A stretch of DNA of 64,000 nucleotides, taken from the NCBI RefSeq assembly GCF_040358255.1, contig NZ_CP132938.1:3844001-3908000 (forward strand), given 5' to 3'. How positions within the stretch are numbered: position 1 is the stretch's first letter; each line of letters starts with the position of its first letter. Under the pieces are notes generated by a model. That model was not told the DNA's origin, did not search any database, and saw only the letters and a list, made by a program, of their open reading frames with translations. The DNA is from Tunturibacter gelidoferens (GTDB taxonomy: Bacteria; Acidobacteriota; Terriglobia; Terriglobales; Acidobacteriaceae). A program made the translations under genes and the position numbers. Shown one piece after another: positions 42,408 to 51,472 of the stretch.

Positions 42408-45011
42408 TTAGAAGTTCTGGATTGTGTTGTGGAACTTTCGGACGGGAGTGGTTGATGCTTTTTTCCCACCGTAGGAATAGAAGACGTGGAGGTGTTGAGG
42501 GCTGTTGACACCGGGAGCGACGAGATGTGAGGTTGTGCCGTTTCGAGTTTCGATGACCCAGTTCGGCGCTCCGTAACCGGCGATGTTGATGTTTTCATAG
42601 CCGGTGGCGAAGAGGCTCGAATCGGTGATCTGCATGGTTGTTGAATCGGGGGCGGCGAGGGAGAGCTTGTAGTAAAAAAATCCGAAGAGCTCGATCTGGG
42701 CGTTAGTAGCTACGATGTCGGTGCCGTTGTGTTCGGTTTTGTAGCCGAGAATCCAAAGTGTGCAGCCATTACAGGTTATCTTGTCCGCGCGAGCAGGCTC
42801 TTCATCGAGCTGCCGCGCCCAGATATGCTGGCCAGGATAGAACGTGACCGTATTTTCCGGATTATTGTTGGAGCCGAGGATAACGTCATCGATGTAAAGA
42901 TTGCCGGCACCTGCCGCAGTCGAATAGTTGTAGGTGTTGTCGTCGATCAGGACCAGAGTTCTTGATCCTGTGTGAGTGATGACGCAGGCGTTGTTGGGGC
43001 AGCCTTCGATGATCAAGGGAGTCTTCGAAGAACCTGCGATTGTGAGATTGATGGTGTAGGTGCGCCCCGGGGTCGGCATGGCGTTAAAAAACTGGAGATG
43101 ATTGACCGTGTCAGGAACTGTGATTGCGTATGCGCCATTGCCTCCATATTGGCCTGGAGGCGCGTAGACGGTCGGAGATTTCGATCCGGAGATAATGGCT
43201 GCCCAGGTTGCAGGAGAGGTCCCCAGCATCGTCCATGTGCGTGGATCGGGGTCATTGGGCTGAGGCGTCTCGGATTCTGGAAGATGAAGAGATGCCGGAG
43301 GGGCGGTCTGATCGAACACGGTCTGAGCTTCGCCCGACCAAGTCTCTGCCAAGTCGCCCTTGTAGGTTTTGGAGGGAGTGACGCAGTAGTCTGCCTCTGA
43401 GGTTGCGTAGCCAACGACTTTTACGTTTCGAGTGTAGAGGTGACAACCCTGCTGGCCGTTCTCTTTGCCATTCTGCAGACCGATGCCGGTGGAGTTGTCT
43501 CCGAAGAGTTCCGAATCCATGATGGTGGTGTTGGCGTGAAAGAGCTCAGCTTGAAGTGCGGGGACCGTGTTGTCACTGAGGAGGTGACGGATGCTGAACT
43601 TCATGTTCATGCTGCCGATTCCTGCGACAGTCTGTCCTTCAAGAGTGATGTCTTCGAAGGTGAAGTTGTACTCCTGCTGATTGCTGTAGATACCGTTCTG
43701 ACATCCATAGACGGCCACGTTGCGCATCATTCCGGGACCGGGGTAGGCGCGGCGAATGTTGAGAGCGTTGACGCAGTTCGAATCGTCGGACCAGACCTGA
43801 ACGTTTCTGATGGCGCCGATGTTGTTTACCTGAGTTGTGAATATTTCAACATTGGGATTTCCGACGCCGGACTCGAAGCCCATGTTTTGAATAAAGATGT
43901 GGAAGTTGTCGTTCTTGTTGACGCTGAGCGGACTGAAGAACTGCGCCGGCGATGTGCCTGTATTGAAGGCGGAGGAGTTTGGCGCCAGTTTGATGATTGA
44001 GGTTTGAGCACCCGCTCCGTAGATCGACCAGTAGTTGCCGTAGGGAATGATGGTGTCGCTTGCGAGATACACACCCGGGGGGAAGTAGAGGAACATCGGA
44101 AGTGCCCCCAGCTGGCCGCCTGCGGCTGCGCCGTAGTACATATCCACATTTTTGAGCGAGGGTGGGGTTGTGGTGAGTTCGAGGTGCGTTGCGTCTGTGA
44201 CAGAGGCGACCTTGTAGAAGGCGCTGCCGATTTGAAGGCTCGCGTTTGGCTTCAATGCTGCGAAGGTTGGACCGCTGGTCGCTGTTACCGTCGTTCCGCT
44301 GGTGCTGACTACGTCGGGTGGGAGTCGAGCGGCGACGTTGGAGAGTGTGCCGGGATTTGTTGTGAGGGTGAGATGTTGTGGATCAAGCACGGCCGCGATG
44401 GTGTAGATCACGCCTGCTATCCGGATAGGAGAGCCTGGCGCGAGTCCGGTGAAGACCGATTCTCCGACCTGAGTCACGGTATAGGTGTTGCCGCTTACGG
44501 AGGTGGTGACCTTGCTCTGTGCCGCTCCCCTGCCAAATGCAAATAACTTCTGGAGGCCCGCGGTATTGTCGGTGACGCCATCGCCTACGAGATTCGCGAT
44601 CGGGTTGTGTGTGACGTCGATGATGGGAAATGCGGCGGCGCTGGTGAAGCCTGGAGGGTAGACGATGTTGTTTGTGAGGCGCGCTCCGATTCCATCGGCG
44701 GGGATTATCGCAAGGGTTCCGTCGACAAACGTAAGACTGTCCGCTCGATTGACGGTCGTCATGGAGCCAGCGGCGATTTTGATGGGGTAGTTACCTGGGG
44801 GAGAACTCGAGGTCGCGGAGGTGCTTAGTTTCGGCTGGCCTTTGAAGAGAGCAGCGTAGGGTCCGGAGTAAGACGACAACTTGAAGATCAGGGGAGGGAG
44901 AGGGTCGCCGGCATGCATGGTGAGGTGTGTTGCAGTGGCGGTATAAGTTGCGGCCTGTGCGCACATGCCTGTGAGAAAGAGCAGCAGGAACAATGCCAGG
45001 GGCCTCTTCAT
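42408..45011 (-). CDS. Secreted right-handed beta-helix protein with N-terminal MBG-like domain
   Basis: An 867-aa protein with a signal peptide (about 1-20, ending AQA). An MBG-like segment (TATATHLTMHAGDPLPPLIFKL, about 22-105) precedes NLVGDGVTDNTAGLQKLFAFG and the beta-helix (about 140-860). Within it PMFLYFPPGVYLASDTIIPYG and GYKTEHNGTDIVATNAQIELFGFFYYKL correspond to segments of the protein at 38978. It lacks a lipobox, so it is likely free in the periplasm or secreted. ATG has GGAGACGCG just upstream. Confidence 0.78.
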   Translation of the reverse strand: MKRPLALFLLLFLTGMCAQAATYTATATHLTMHAGDPLPPLIFKLSSYSGPYAALFKGQPKLSTSATSSSPPGNYPIKIAAGSMTTVNRADSLTFVDGTLAIIPADGIGARLTNNIVYPPGFTSAAAFPIIDVTHNPIANLVGDGVTDNTAGLQKLFAFGRGAAQSKVTTSVSGNTYTVTQVGESVFTGLAPGSPIRIAGVIYTIAAVLDPQHLTLTTNPGTLSNVAARLPPDVVSTSGTTVTATSGPTFAALKPNASLQIGSAFYKVASVTDATHLELTTTPPSLKNVDMYYGAAAGGQLGALPMFLYFPPGVYLASDTIIPYGNYWSIYGAGAQTSIIKLAPNSSAFNTGTSPAQFFSPLSVNKNDNFHIFIQNMGFESGVGNPNVEIFTTQVNNIGAIRNVQVWSDDSNCVNALNIRRAYPGPGMMRNVAVYGCQNGIYSNQQEYNFTFEDITLEGQTVAGIGSMNMKFSIRHLLSDNTVPALQAELFHANTTIMDSELFGDNSTGIGLQNGKENGQQGCHLYTRNVKVVGYATSEADYCVTPSKTYKGDLAETWSGEAQTVFDQTAPPASLHLPESETPQPNDPDPRTWTMLGTSPATWAAIISGSKSPTVYAPPGQYGGNGAYAITVPDTVNHLQFFNAMPTPGRTYTINLTIAGSSKTPLIIEGCPNNACVITHTGSRTLVLIDDNTYNYSTAAGAGNLYIDDVILGSNNNPENTVTFYPGQHIWARQLDEEPARADKITCNGCTLWILGYKTEHNGTDIVATNAQIELFGFFYYKLSLAAPDSTTMQITDSSLFATGYENINIAGYGAPNWVIETRNGTTSHLVAPGVNSPQHLHVFYSYGGKKASTTPVRKFHNTIQNF

Positions 45012-45200
45012 CGCGTCTCCTCGAGTAAAAGTACGATCAGGATGGAAGGTTGAGGAACTGTTGCCTTCTCATTTTTAACAACAACGATGCAGTTCTCGGT
45101 AAACTGTTCCTGTAGATGCAATTGCCTCCTATCGAGCAGGTTCCTCGATTATACAAACAACGTAAAAAGACATCTAAGTTGATAGAGAGGTCTGCTTCGA

Positions 45201-46418
45201 ATGAATGTTCTGCTGTCGGCTTATGCGTGCATGCCGAACTCCGGCTCTGAACCTGGCAACGGCTGGAACTGGGCGAAGCATCTGGCAGAACGTGGAATCA
45301 ACGTGACGGTTCTGACTCGTGGTGAAGGGCGCGAAGAGATTGAAGCTTACCGACGGGATCACCCGAATGCGAATGTTGCCTTTGGTTATGTCACAGTTCC
45401 AACGAAGCTGTTCAAACCTGGAACCGGGATGCACTATGCCCTCTGGCAGATGTTCGCGGTTGGAGTTGCGAGGTCTTTGAATCGTCAACGCCGCTTCGAT
45501 CTGGTGCATCACGTGACGTACACGAGTATTCATGTGCCGACGCAGCTTTGGCGGTTAGGCATTCCGACTGTGTTCGGACCGGTGGGTGGAGGTCAGACGG
45601 CACCCGCAAGTATGCTGGGATACTTCGGATCGAGCAGGCGGTCGGAGGAGAGCCGCACGCTGTTGACGAAGGCACTTCCCTACTCTCCGTTGCATAGACG
45701 ATGGCTCGGGAAGATGAGCACGGTGCTTGCAGCGAATGAAGATACCTTGCGACTTATAAAAAAGATGGGGCGATCGGAAGTGAGGCTTCAGTTCGACAAC
45801 GGAGTCGGGACGGACTATCTCGCGCAAGGGCCAAGGAATTTCAACCCGGATGCTGGTCCGGTCCGCCTGATCTGGGTAGGAAGGATTTTGCCGAGAAAGG
45901 CGCTTCCGATGGCGCTCGATGCACTGGCAAAGGTCCAACATGACTGGACGCTTACGATCGTTGGCAACGGACTCGCAGAGGCGACGGTGAGACAGATGAT
46001 CGCTGAGCGGGGGTTGAGTGACCGGGTGCACTGGGCTGGACGACGACTAACGTGGGAAGAGGTTCGAGCGGCTTACTTGGAACATGACGTGCTTTTGTTT
46101 ACGAGCCTTCGTGAGACCTCCGGAGTGCAGTTGCTGGAGGCGATGGCGCTTGGTCTTCCGGTGATTACGCTGGACCTGCATGGAGCGCGCGACGTTGTGC
46201 CTGAGGAGGCCGGCATCAAGGTACCCGTGACGACTCCGGCTGAAGTTGTCTGCGGTCTTGCTGCTGCGATCGATCGATTCGCGTCTCTGAGTGTCGAGGA
46301 AAAGAATGCGATGTCTCGAGCGAGCTGGGAGTTCGCTAGGACGAACACGTGGACCTCGCGCGCGGCTGCAGCTGAACAGTTGTATACGGAGCTTGTGGGG
46401 AGACAACGTGAAGGTTGA
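45201..46418 (+). CDS. Glycosyltransferase family 4
   Basis: A 405-aa GT-B enzyme. The N-terminus MNVLLSAYACMPNSGSEPGNGWNWAKHLA is shared with a known GT4 subgroup; IWVGRILPRKALPMALDALAKV begins the donor domain, and LFTSLRETSGVQLLEAMALGLPVITLDLHGARDVV carries the two conserved Glu. It starts the rightward part of the locus, diverging from the beta-helix gene 190 bp to the left. The following glycosyltransferase starts 114 bp further on. Confidence 0.88.
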   Translation: MNVLLSAYACMPNSGSEPGNGWNWAKHLAERGINVTVLTRGEGREEIEAYRRDHPNANVAFGYVTVPTKLFKPGTGMHYALWQMFAVGVARSLNRQRRFDLVHHVTYTSIHVPTQLWRLGIPTVFGPVGGGQTAPASMLGYFGSSRRSEESRTLLTKALPYSPLHRRWLGKMSTVLAANEDTLRLIKKMGRSEVRLQFDNGVGTDYLAQGPRNFNPDAGPVRLIWVGRILPRKALPMALDALAKVQHDWTLTIVGNGLAEATVRQMIAERGLSDRVHWAGRRLTWEEVRAAYLEHDVLLFTSLRETSGVQLLEAMALGLPVITLDLHGARDVVPEEAGIKVPVTTPAEVVCGLAAAIDRFASLSVEEKNAMSRASWEFARTNTWTSRAAAAEQLYTELVGRQREG

Positions 46419-46532
46419 GTTGCACAAGATCGATGCGGGTAAACGGAATAACCTCGCGACTGTTCCATGTGCGCCGGATGGGCAGGTTCTCTGGAGCTTG
46501 TGTTTACTTCACTATCTTTCAGGAGGCGCTCG

Positions 46533-47444
46533 TTGAATCTACGCGCGGCGAAGAGTGACGTGTCGAGTCGCGTCGTTGAGGCGTGGCTTTTCTTTTTGAG
46601 AAATGAGACGAAGGTTACGAAGTTTCAACTGAGGCGACTGACTTCTCGCAACGAACACTCGAAAGAGCGTGTAGTGGCAGCGGGCGGGCCGGTGGTGTCC
46701 GTCACCACCTACGGCGAGCGGCTGAGTACGGTTCACCTGGCGCTGGAATCAATCGCAGCAGGCTCTGTTCTGCCTTCGAGGCTGATTTTGTGGGTGGATA
46801 GTGCCGAAGGATTTGCGAATCGATCTGCCGGACTGAAGAGGCTGGTGGAGAGAGGACTGGAGATCTATCTCACCGAGAACTTCGGTCCGCACACCAAATA
46901 TTATCCTTACCTTTTGTCTACCGATACGTTCGATGTACCGCTGGTGACCGCGGATGACGACTTGCTGTACAGCAGATGGTGGCTGGAGGGTCTGGTTCGA
47001 GCGCATCGCGAGAATCCGGAGGGAGTGAACTGCTATCGAGCTCACCGGATCGGGCTTGGGAATGGAGCCATCACGCCCTATCAGACGTGGGAATCATGCA
47101 GATCGTCGGAGGCGGGCTTCCTTCACTTTGGTACGGGAGTATCCGGGTGCATCTATCCGATGTCGTTGTTGAAGAGACTCAAACTGGCCGGCGCCGAGTT
47201 TATGCAGCTTTGCCCGAAGGCGGACGACGTGTGGCTGCATGTGAACGCGCTGCGTGCGGGCATGAAGACACGCCAGATATGGAATCGTCCGCTGAGATTT
47301 CCGTTCGTTCCCGGAACGCAGGGCAGCGGGCTTTACCACAGCAATGTTCTGCTTGCTCGTAATGACGAGCAGATTCGAAGTACGTATACGGCTGAAGATA
47401 TTGCCGTTCTTGAAGCGGAGGAGTCGTCGCTCCACCCGCGCTAG
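46533..47444 (+). CDS. Probable glycosyltransferase of the exopolysaccharide locus
   Basis: A 303-aa cytosolic protein. VVSVTTYGERLSTVHLALESIAAGSVLPSRLILWVD resembles a GT-A nucleotide-binding start, and VPLVTADDDLLYSRWWLEGLVRAH contains a DDD metal motif. The middle and end (NCYRAHRIGL, YPMSLLKRLKLAGAEFMQLCPKADDVWLHVNALRAG) resemble glycosyltransferases of surface-polysaccharide loci. The start codon is taken as TTG at 46533, preceded by AGGAGG six bases away; the open frame reaches 46467. It converges on the flippase gene with a 16-bp gap. Confidence 0.7.
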   Translation: MNLRAAKSDVSSRVVEAWLFFLRNETKVTKFQLRRLTSRNEHSKERVVAAGGPVVSVTTYGERLSTVHLALESIAAGSVLPSRLILWVDSAEGFANRSAGLKRLVERGLEIYLTENFGPHTKYYPYLLSTDTFDVPLVTADDDLLYSRWWLEGLVRAHRENPEGVNCYRAHRIGLGNGAITPYQTWESCRSSEAGFLHFGTGVSGCIYPMSLLKRLKLAGAEFMQLCPKADDVWLHVNALRAGMKTRQIWNRPLRFPFVPGTQGSGLYHSNVLLARNDEQIRSTYTAEDIAVLEAEESSLHPR

Positions 47445-47460
47445 TCGTGTCGAGTCGACT

Positions 47461-48795
47461 TCAGCTTGGATGGAGCGTTCCGGTATTCTCTAACGCGGCT
47501 TCGCGACGGAGCTTTCGAACTCTAAACCAAAACGCGACCCCGACGAGTCCCTGAAAGATCACCTGACTCGCACACATGCCCAACATGACTCCGTTCAACC
47601 CAAGTTGTCGAGCGAGGGGTCCGGCTAATGCTGCGGAGAATGCGATCAGTACCGGATAGGTCCAGAAGATGGGGGCGGTGTACTCGAGCGCCTGCAGACC
47701 GTAGCGCAAGGGGCCCGAGACGAAGATGATCAAGTACATGAATGCGTATAGACGGAGCACAAAGCCGTCGGAGGAGTACTTCGTTCCATAAGCGAGCTTC
47801 AGCCAGAAGGTAGGAAAGCATGCCACGATGCCTGTGAAGGCCAGGGTTACGGCGCCCCACTGGAGGGAGATCCGCTTGATGTAACGCAACATGCCGTCGA
47901 CACCGCCAAGGCGCATCTGCCGGGCTGCCTCGGAGGGTACGACATTATCCAAGCCGAGAAACCAGACGTGGGCGACGCCGACGATGTTCTGTGCGGCGCG
48001 CAGAATTGCCGAGGCTGCCGCACCGTAGTAGATCGGAGCCGCCATCTGAAAGAGATTGCCCGCTCCCCACTGCATAAAGGCCGAAGGTGCGAGCCATCGA
48101 GACATGCGCCAGTGCCTGAGAAAGACGGTTCGAAGAGCGTGACGACTGAAGGTGACGGACTCGTACCAGCGGAGGCACGTGACGAATCCTGCGAATGAGG
48201 TTGCGGCGATGATCCAGAGCATGGTGGACAGCTTTGCGCCGTGGTGGCGCGAGATCCAGAAGATGATTGGCACCTGAGTGAGGTAGCTCACGATATCGGT
48301 GACGAGAGCCCGCTTGCTTTGACGGGTGCAGAAGAAGTAGCGGCGGAGGAACTCCTGAAGCAGGTAGGCGATCGTTGCACCGCTAAGCGGAAGCGCCAAA
48401 CCTCCCACGCCCCATTGCGGAAAGAATTTTGTGGAGCCCCATACGCAGAGAAACATGACGAATGCCACCAGCAGACTGAAGGCAAGCTCCTGTATAAGAA
48501 CCGAGCCATAGTACGCGGGGCGGTCTTCCGGCTCCTGTTTCGGCCCGACGCTCATCATGGGTGTCACAATCATTGCGTACTGGAGGCTGTTAGCAAACAA
48601 TACGGCTACCCATCCGAGGGCAAAGACACCGTAGTCGCGAACCCCGAAGGCGCGGGCGAGAAGAACGTTGGTGATAAAGTTTGCACCGCTGACCAGCCCC
48701 TGGTCGAAGAGTGCAGCAGGCGTCCGGCCGCCGCCGATCCGGGCGAGGGATCGAGACAAGAAAGTCTGCTTGATTTCAGAAGTTTCAGTGCGCAA
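47461..48795 (-). CDS. Polysaccharide flippase (Wzx-like)
   Basis: A 444-aa membrane protein with about 12 segments that should move lipid-linked repeat units across the inner membrane. The N-terminus GGRTPAALFDQGLVSGANFITNVLLARAFGVRDYGVFAL is the standard polysaccharide-biosynthesis start. The start codon is TTG (48795) with GAGG about 6 bases upstream. It precedes, in the same direction of transcription, nothing on its left; the O-antigen ligase/polymerase gene lies upstream, 140 bp away. Confidence 0.88.
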   Translation of the reverse strand: MRTETSEIKQTFLSRSLARIGGGRTPAALFDQGLVSGANFITNVLLARAFGVRDYGVFALGWVAVLFANSLQYAMIVTPMMSVGPKQEPEDRPAYYGSVLIQELAFSLLVAFVMFLCVWGSTKFFPQWGVGGLALPLSGATIAYLLQEFLRRYFFCTRQSKRALVTDIVSYLTQVPIIFWISRHHGAKLSTMLWIIAATSFAGFVTCLRWYESVTFSRHALRTVFLRHWRMSRWLAPSAFMQWGAGNLFQMAAPIYYGAAASAILRAAQNIVGVAHVWFLGLDNVVPSEAARQMRLGGVDGMLRYIKRISLQWGAVTLAFTGIVACFPTFWLKLAYGTKYSSDGFVLRLYAFMYLIIFVSGPLRYGLQALEYTAPIFWTYPVLIAFSAALAGPLARQLGLNGVMLGMCASQVIFQGLVGVAFWFRVRKLRREAALENTGTLHPS

Positions 48796-48935
48796 TGGAT
48801 CCTCTGCGTACGTTTATAGCTTGCGAAAACAACGCCGGGGCGCCCTGGTCATCAGGAGATATCCAAAGGCAACAGCCGAATGCTCTTGTTGAATCCATGA
48901 ATTGGGTTAACGATATCACCGGCACAGGAAAGCTT

Positions 48936-50288
48936 CTATGCGCCCACTTCCTGAGGTATGGAGTGACTGAGAGGTCGCGACTTTTTCTTGAGCTTCCGTG
49001 GTGATAGTTTATCTACGCCACCCACGAGCCCTATGAATGTGAGCAGAAAAATGGCACCTGGTCTGGTGTAAATGTAGGTGAGGTTTGGACCTCCGAGAGA
49101 TCTGACCGTGAAGAGGATCATCAAGAACAGGAAGAAGACCTGATGGAGACCGCGGTATGCGGTTCTGAAACCTGTCCAGAGGGCGAGGCCGTAGATACAG
49201 AGGGCCAGAATAGCCGCGAGAATCCCACCACTCACAAAGGCGTGGAGATACTCATTATGTGCGTGTGGCGGAATCCAGTGGGTGTAGATCCAATGATCGC
49301 GGAGCGCGTTTTTGGCGCCCACGACGTAGCCGTATCCGAGGACTGGCCTGTCACGGATTGCTTCGATGGCTGATTGCCAGACGCGAGTTCTGTCGTTCAG
49401 CGTGGCCAGTGAGTTGGCGTTTTGGCCTCGAGAGACATACTCGATGATTGTGCTTCGAAACAGAATACCGAGTGCTCCCAGAACCGCCGTGGAGATGATC
49501 GTGCCGATTCGTAAAACGAACTTACCTGAGAAAAAGATGGCGTAGAGAAGAATCAGGATCAGGAAGCTAAGCTGCTCGATGCGCGTACGAGCCAGGACTA
49601 GGGTCACAAAGGCGAGGACGCACCCGCAAAATCTGATGAGGCCGCGAGGGAAGAAGAAAAGAGCGTAGAAGAAAGCCGCAACAGAGAGTGTGGCGAGGTA
49701 GGACGGAGACAGAAATTCGCCGCCGAGCTGTGCGTGCGCACTGGTCATCTCTCCTTCGCCGGCGCCGCCGTAGACTTGTGACGGCATGAACGGAAGGACG
49801 ATGTAGGTCATTGCGATCCATATCCAGGCGACACGGCCGATCAGGTGAGCCATCAGTTCCGTTCTACGATCTGCGGGAGTGCGGGTGTAGAGCGCGAGGA
49901 CAAGAGCGAAGGCAAGAACCCACTCGTACATGCGGTACAGACTGATGAGGATATCGCTGTAGGCGGGTGGTGTGAGGCGACTGACGGGCTGAAGGGCTGT
50001 GGACAAAAGCATCTGGAGGACGAGGACGATCCAGAGCCAGTTGCCAATGTTCACTTTGCGGCACAGTAGCGGGCGACGCCCCAGGATTACGACGACAACG
50101 AGAACGTAACTCGACAGGAAGGTGATCAGCATTGCGCTGAGAGATGTCAGGTTGAACAGCCCTTGCGCGTGCGTTCGGCCGGTTACGTCGAAATGAATGA
50201 AGTTCGGTACGCCGACGAGGTAGATCAACGTCGCCCAGTACAGAAGGGGGTTCTGCCTTTGCAATGGGTAGGGTTGATCTGCCGTCAT
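48936..50288 (-). CDS. O-antigen ligase/polymerase family protein (Wzy-like)
   Basis: A 450-aa membrane protein with about ten segments, expected to polymerise or ligate undecaprenyl-linked repeats in the periplasm. The large periplasmic loop contains RTRVWQSAIEAIRDRPVLGYGYVVGAKN and HWIPPHAHNEYLHAFVSGGILA, the H-N-E-x-L region diagnostic of the Wzy_C family. ATG at 50288 is preferred over 50300 because GGAAG sits at a good distance. Polymerase and ligase cannot be separated by sequence alone; the Wzx and Wzc neighbours favour polymerase. Confidence 0.88.
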   Translation of the reverse strand: MTADQPYPLQRQNPLLYWATLIYLVGVPNFIHFDVTGRTHAQGLFNLTSLSAMLITFLSSYVLVVVVILGRRPLLCRKVNIGNWLWIVLVLQMLLSTALQPVSRLTPPAYSDILISLYRMYEWVLAFALVLALYTRTPADRRTELMAHLIGRVAWIWIAMTYIVLPFMPSQVYGGAGEGEMTSAHAQLGGEFLSPSYLATLSVAAFFYALFFFPRGLIRFCGCVLAFVTLVLARTRIEQLSFLILILLYAIFFSGKFVLRIGTIISTAVLGALGILFRSTIIEYVSRGQNANSLATLNDRTRVWQSAIEAIRDRPVLGYGYVVGAKNALRDHWIYTHWIPPHAHNEYLHAFVSGGILAAILALCIYGLALWTGFRTAYRGLHQVFFLFLMILFTVRSLGGPNLTYIYTRPGAIFLLTFIGLVGGVDKLSPRKLKKKSRPLSHSIPQEVGA

Positions 50289-50452
50289 AGAGACTTCCAT
50301 CCTGTTCGAAAACCGGTAGCGCCAGTGTCAGTCTGCATTAGAAACGAGTGATCGGGTTTTCGGCTCGATATACAGTCGCAGAGCTGAGATAACGATATGC
50401 CGGCGTCAGCTGGTTGCGAAGCAAAATGGCGGCTGAACTCGGCAAGAGAGTC

Positions 50453-51472
50453 CTAGTGATAGACGTAGAGGGCGGCCTGCGACGTACTTGCGAAGAGTCC
50501 GCTTGTCAAAACTGTCTTCGTCTTGCTGATCGGCACATAGATCAGGTCTTCCGCCTGCAGCCGGGGTGGGGGGATCTTTCCCTTCTCGATGTCTCTGTAT
50601 GCGAGGGCAGTCTCCTGAACCTGGCCGTCCGGCATCTTGCGGATCAGCCGCATGGAGCCAACCGCGGCGTTGATGGTCGTTCCGTAGGCGAGGGAGAGAG
50701 CCTGGGTGAGATTGAGTTCGCCTCCCTCCTGCATGATGTAACCTCCTGGCCTGTTGACACCGCCAAGGACGTAGACAACACCGGCGCGCCGCACCGTGAC
50801 CGTGTCCCCGGGGCGAACCTTTGTATCCACCAGGGTCATGTCGTCAGAGCTCCGCGAGTAGTGGACCATCTCTTTCTGCGGATTGACGCCTTCGGGGTGA
50901 CGGATCTCGATGGCGTTTCCAGCCAATTGGGTTTCGCCGCCGGCGAGGGCGATGATGTCCTCGAGGCTGTGCGGTGCGAGCAACTCGATTCGTCCGGGAT
51001 TGTGTACTTCGCCCAGAACACTGACGTTCGAGCCTGCGTATTGGCTGACGTTCAGATTGACCTGCGGATTGTTGAGGATCTTGCCGTCTTTAAGACGCGT
51101 CTCGATCGCGGCGGCAGCTTCGGTCATGGTCTGACCTGCCACGTGGATTGATCCGATCATGGGGAGGGTGATGTCTCCATGGGTGTCGATGCGAACGTCG
51201 GTGGATAGCTCGGGAGCGTCATACACTTCCATGCTGAGAAGAAAGCCCGGCGCGAGCTGCAGCCCGGAGAAGTCCTCGGGAACCACCGTCAGGGTTGTCA
51301 ATCTTCTTCTGGTGGTCGGTTCCGTGTCGCCGGCTCCGGGACCGTCGAAGGTGCTGGTCCCTCCTACCTTTTGTGGGGCAAGCTGAGCGTGGGCGGTAGG
51401 CGATGAGAACGCGAGAGCGCCTAGAAATACCGGTGCAAGAACCATTTTTCCATAAAGACTAGATAGTCGCAT
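50453..51472 (-). CDS. Polysaccharide export outer-membrane protein (Wza-like)
   Basis: A 339-aa exported protein with signal peptide (ending AHA, about residue 28). Poly-export domain: PGFLLSMEVYDAPELSTDVRIDTHGDITLPMIGSI (about 75-110); SLBB-type domains: NVSVLGEVHNPGRIELLAPHSLEDIIALAGG and VYVLGGVNRPGGYIM. It forms the channel for exopolysaccharide. The start overlaps the end of wzc by 14 bp, so the two are translated from one transcript. No lipobox Cys is seen, unlike E. coli Wza. Confidence 0.9.
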   Translation of the reverse strand: MRLSSLYGKMVLAPVFLGALAFSSPTAHAQLAPQKVGGTSTFDGPGAGDTEPTTRRRLTTLTVVPEDFSGLQLAPGFLLSMEVYDAPELSTDVRIDTHGDITLPMIGSIHVAGQTMTEAAAAIETRLKDGKILNNPQVNLNVSQYAGSNVSVLGEVHNPGRIELLAPHSLEDIIALAGGETQLAGNAIEIRHPEGVNPQKEMVHYSRSSDDMTLVDTKVRPGDTVTVRRAGVVYVLGGVNRPGGYIMQEGGELNLTQALSLAYGTTINAAVGSMRLIRKMPDGQVQETALAYRDIEKGKIPPPRLQAEDLIYVPISKTKTVLTSGLFASTSQAALYVYH

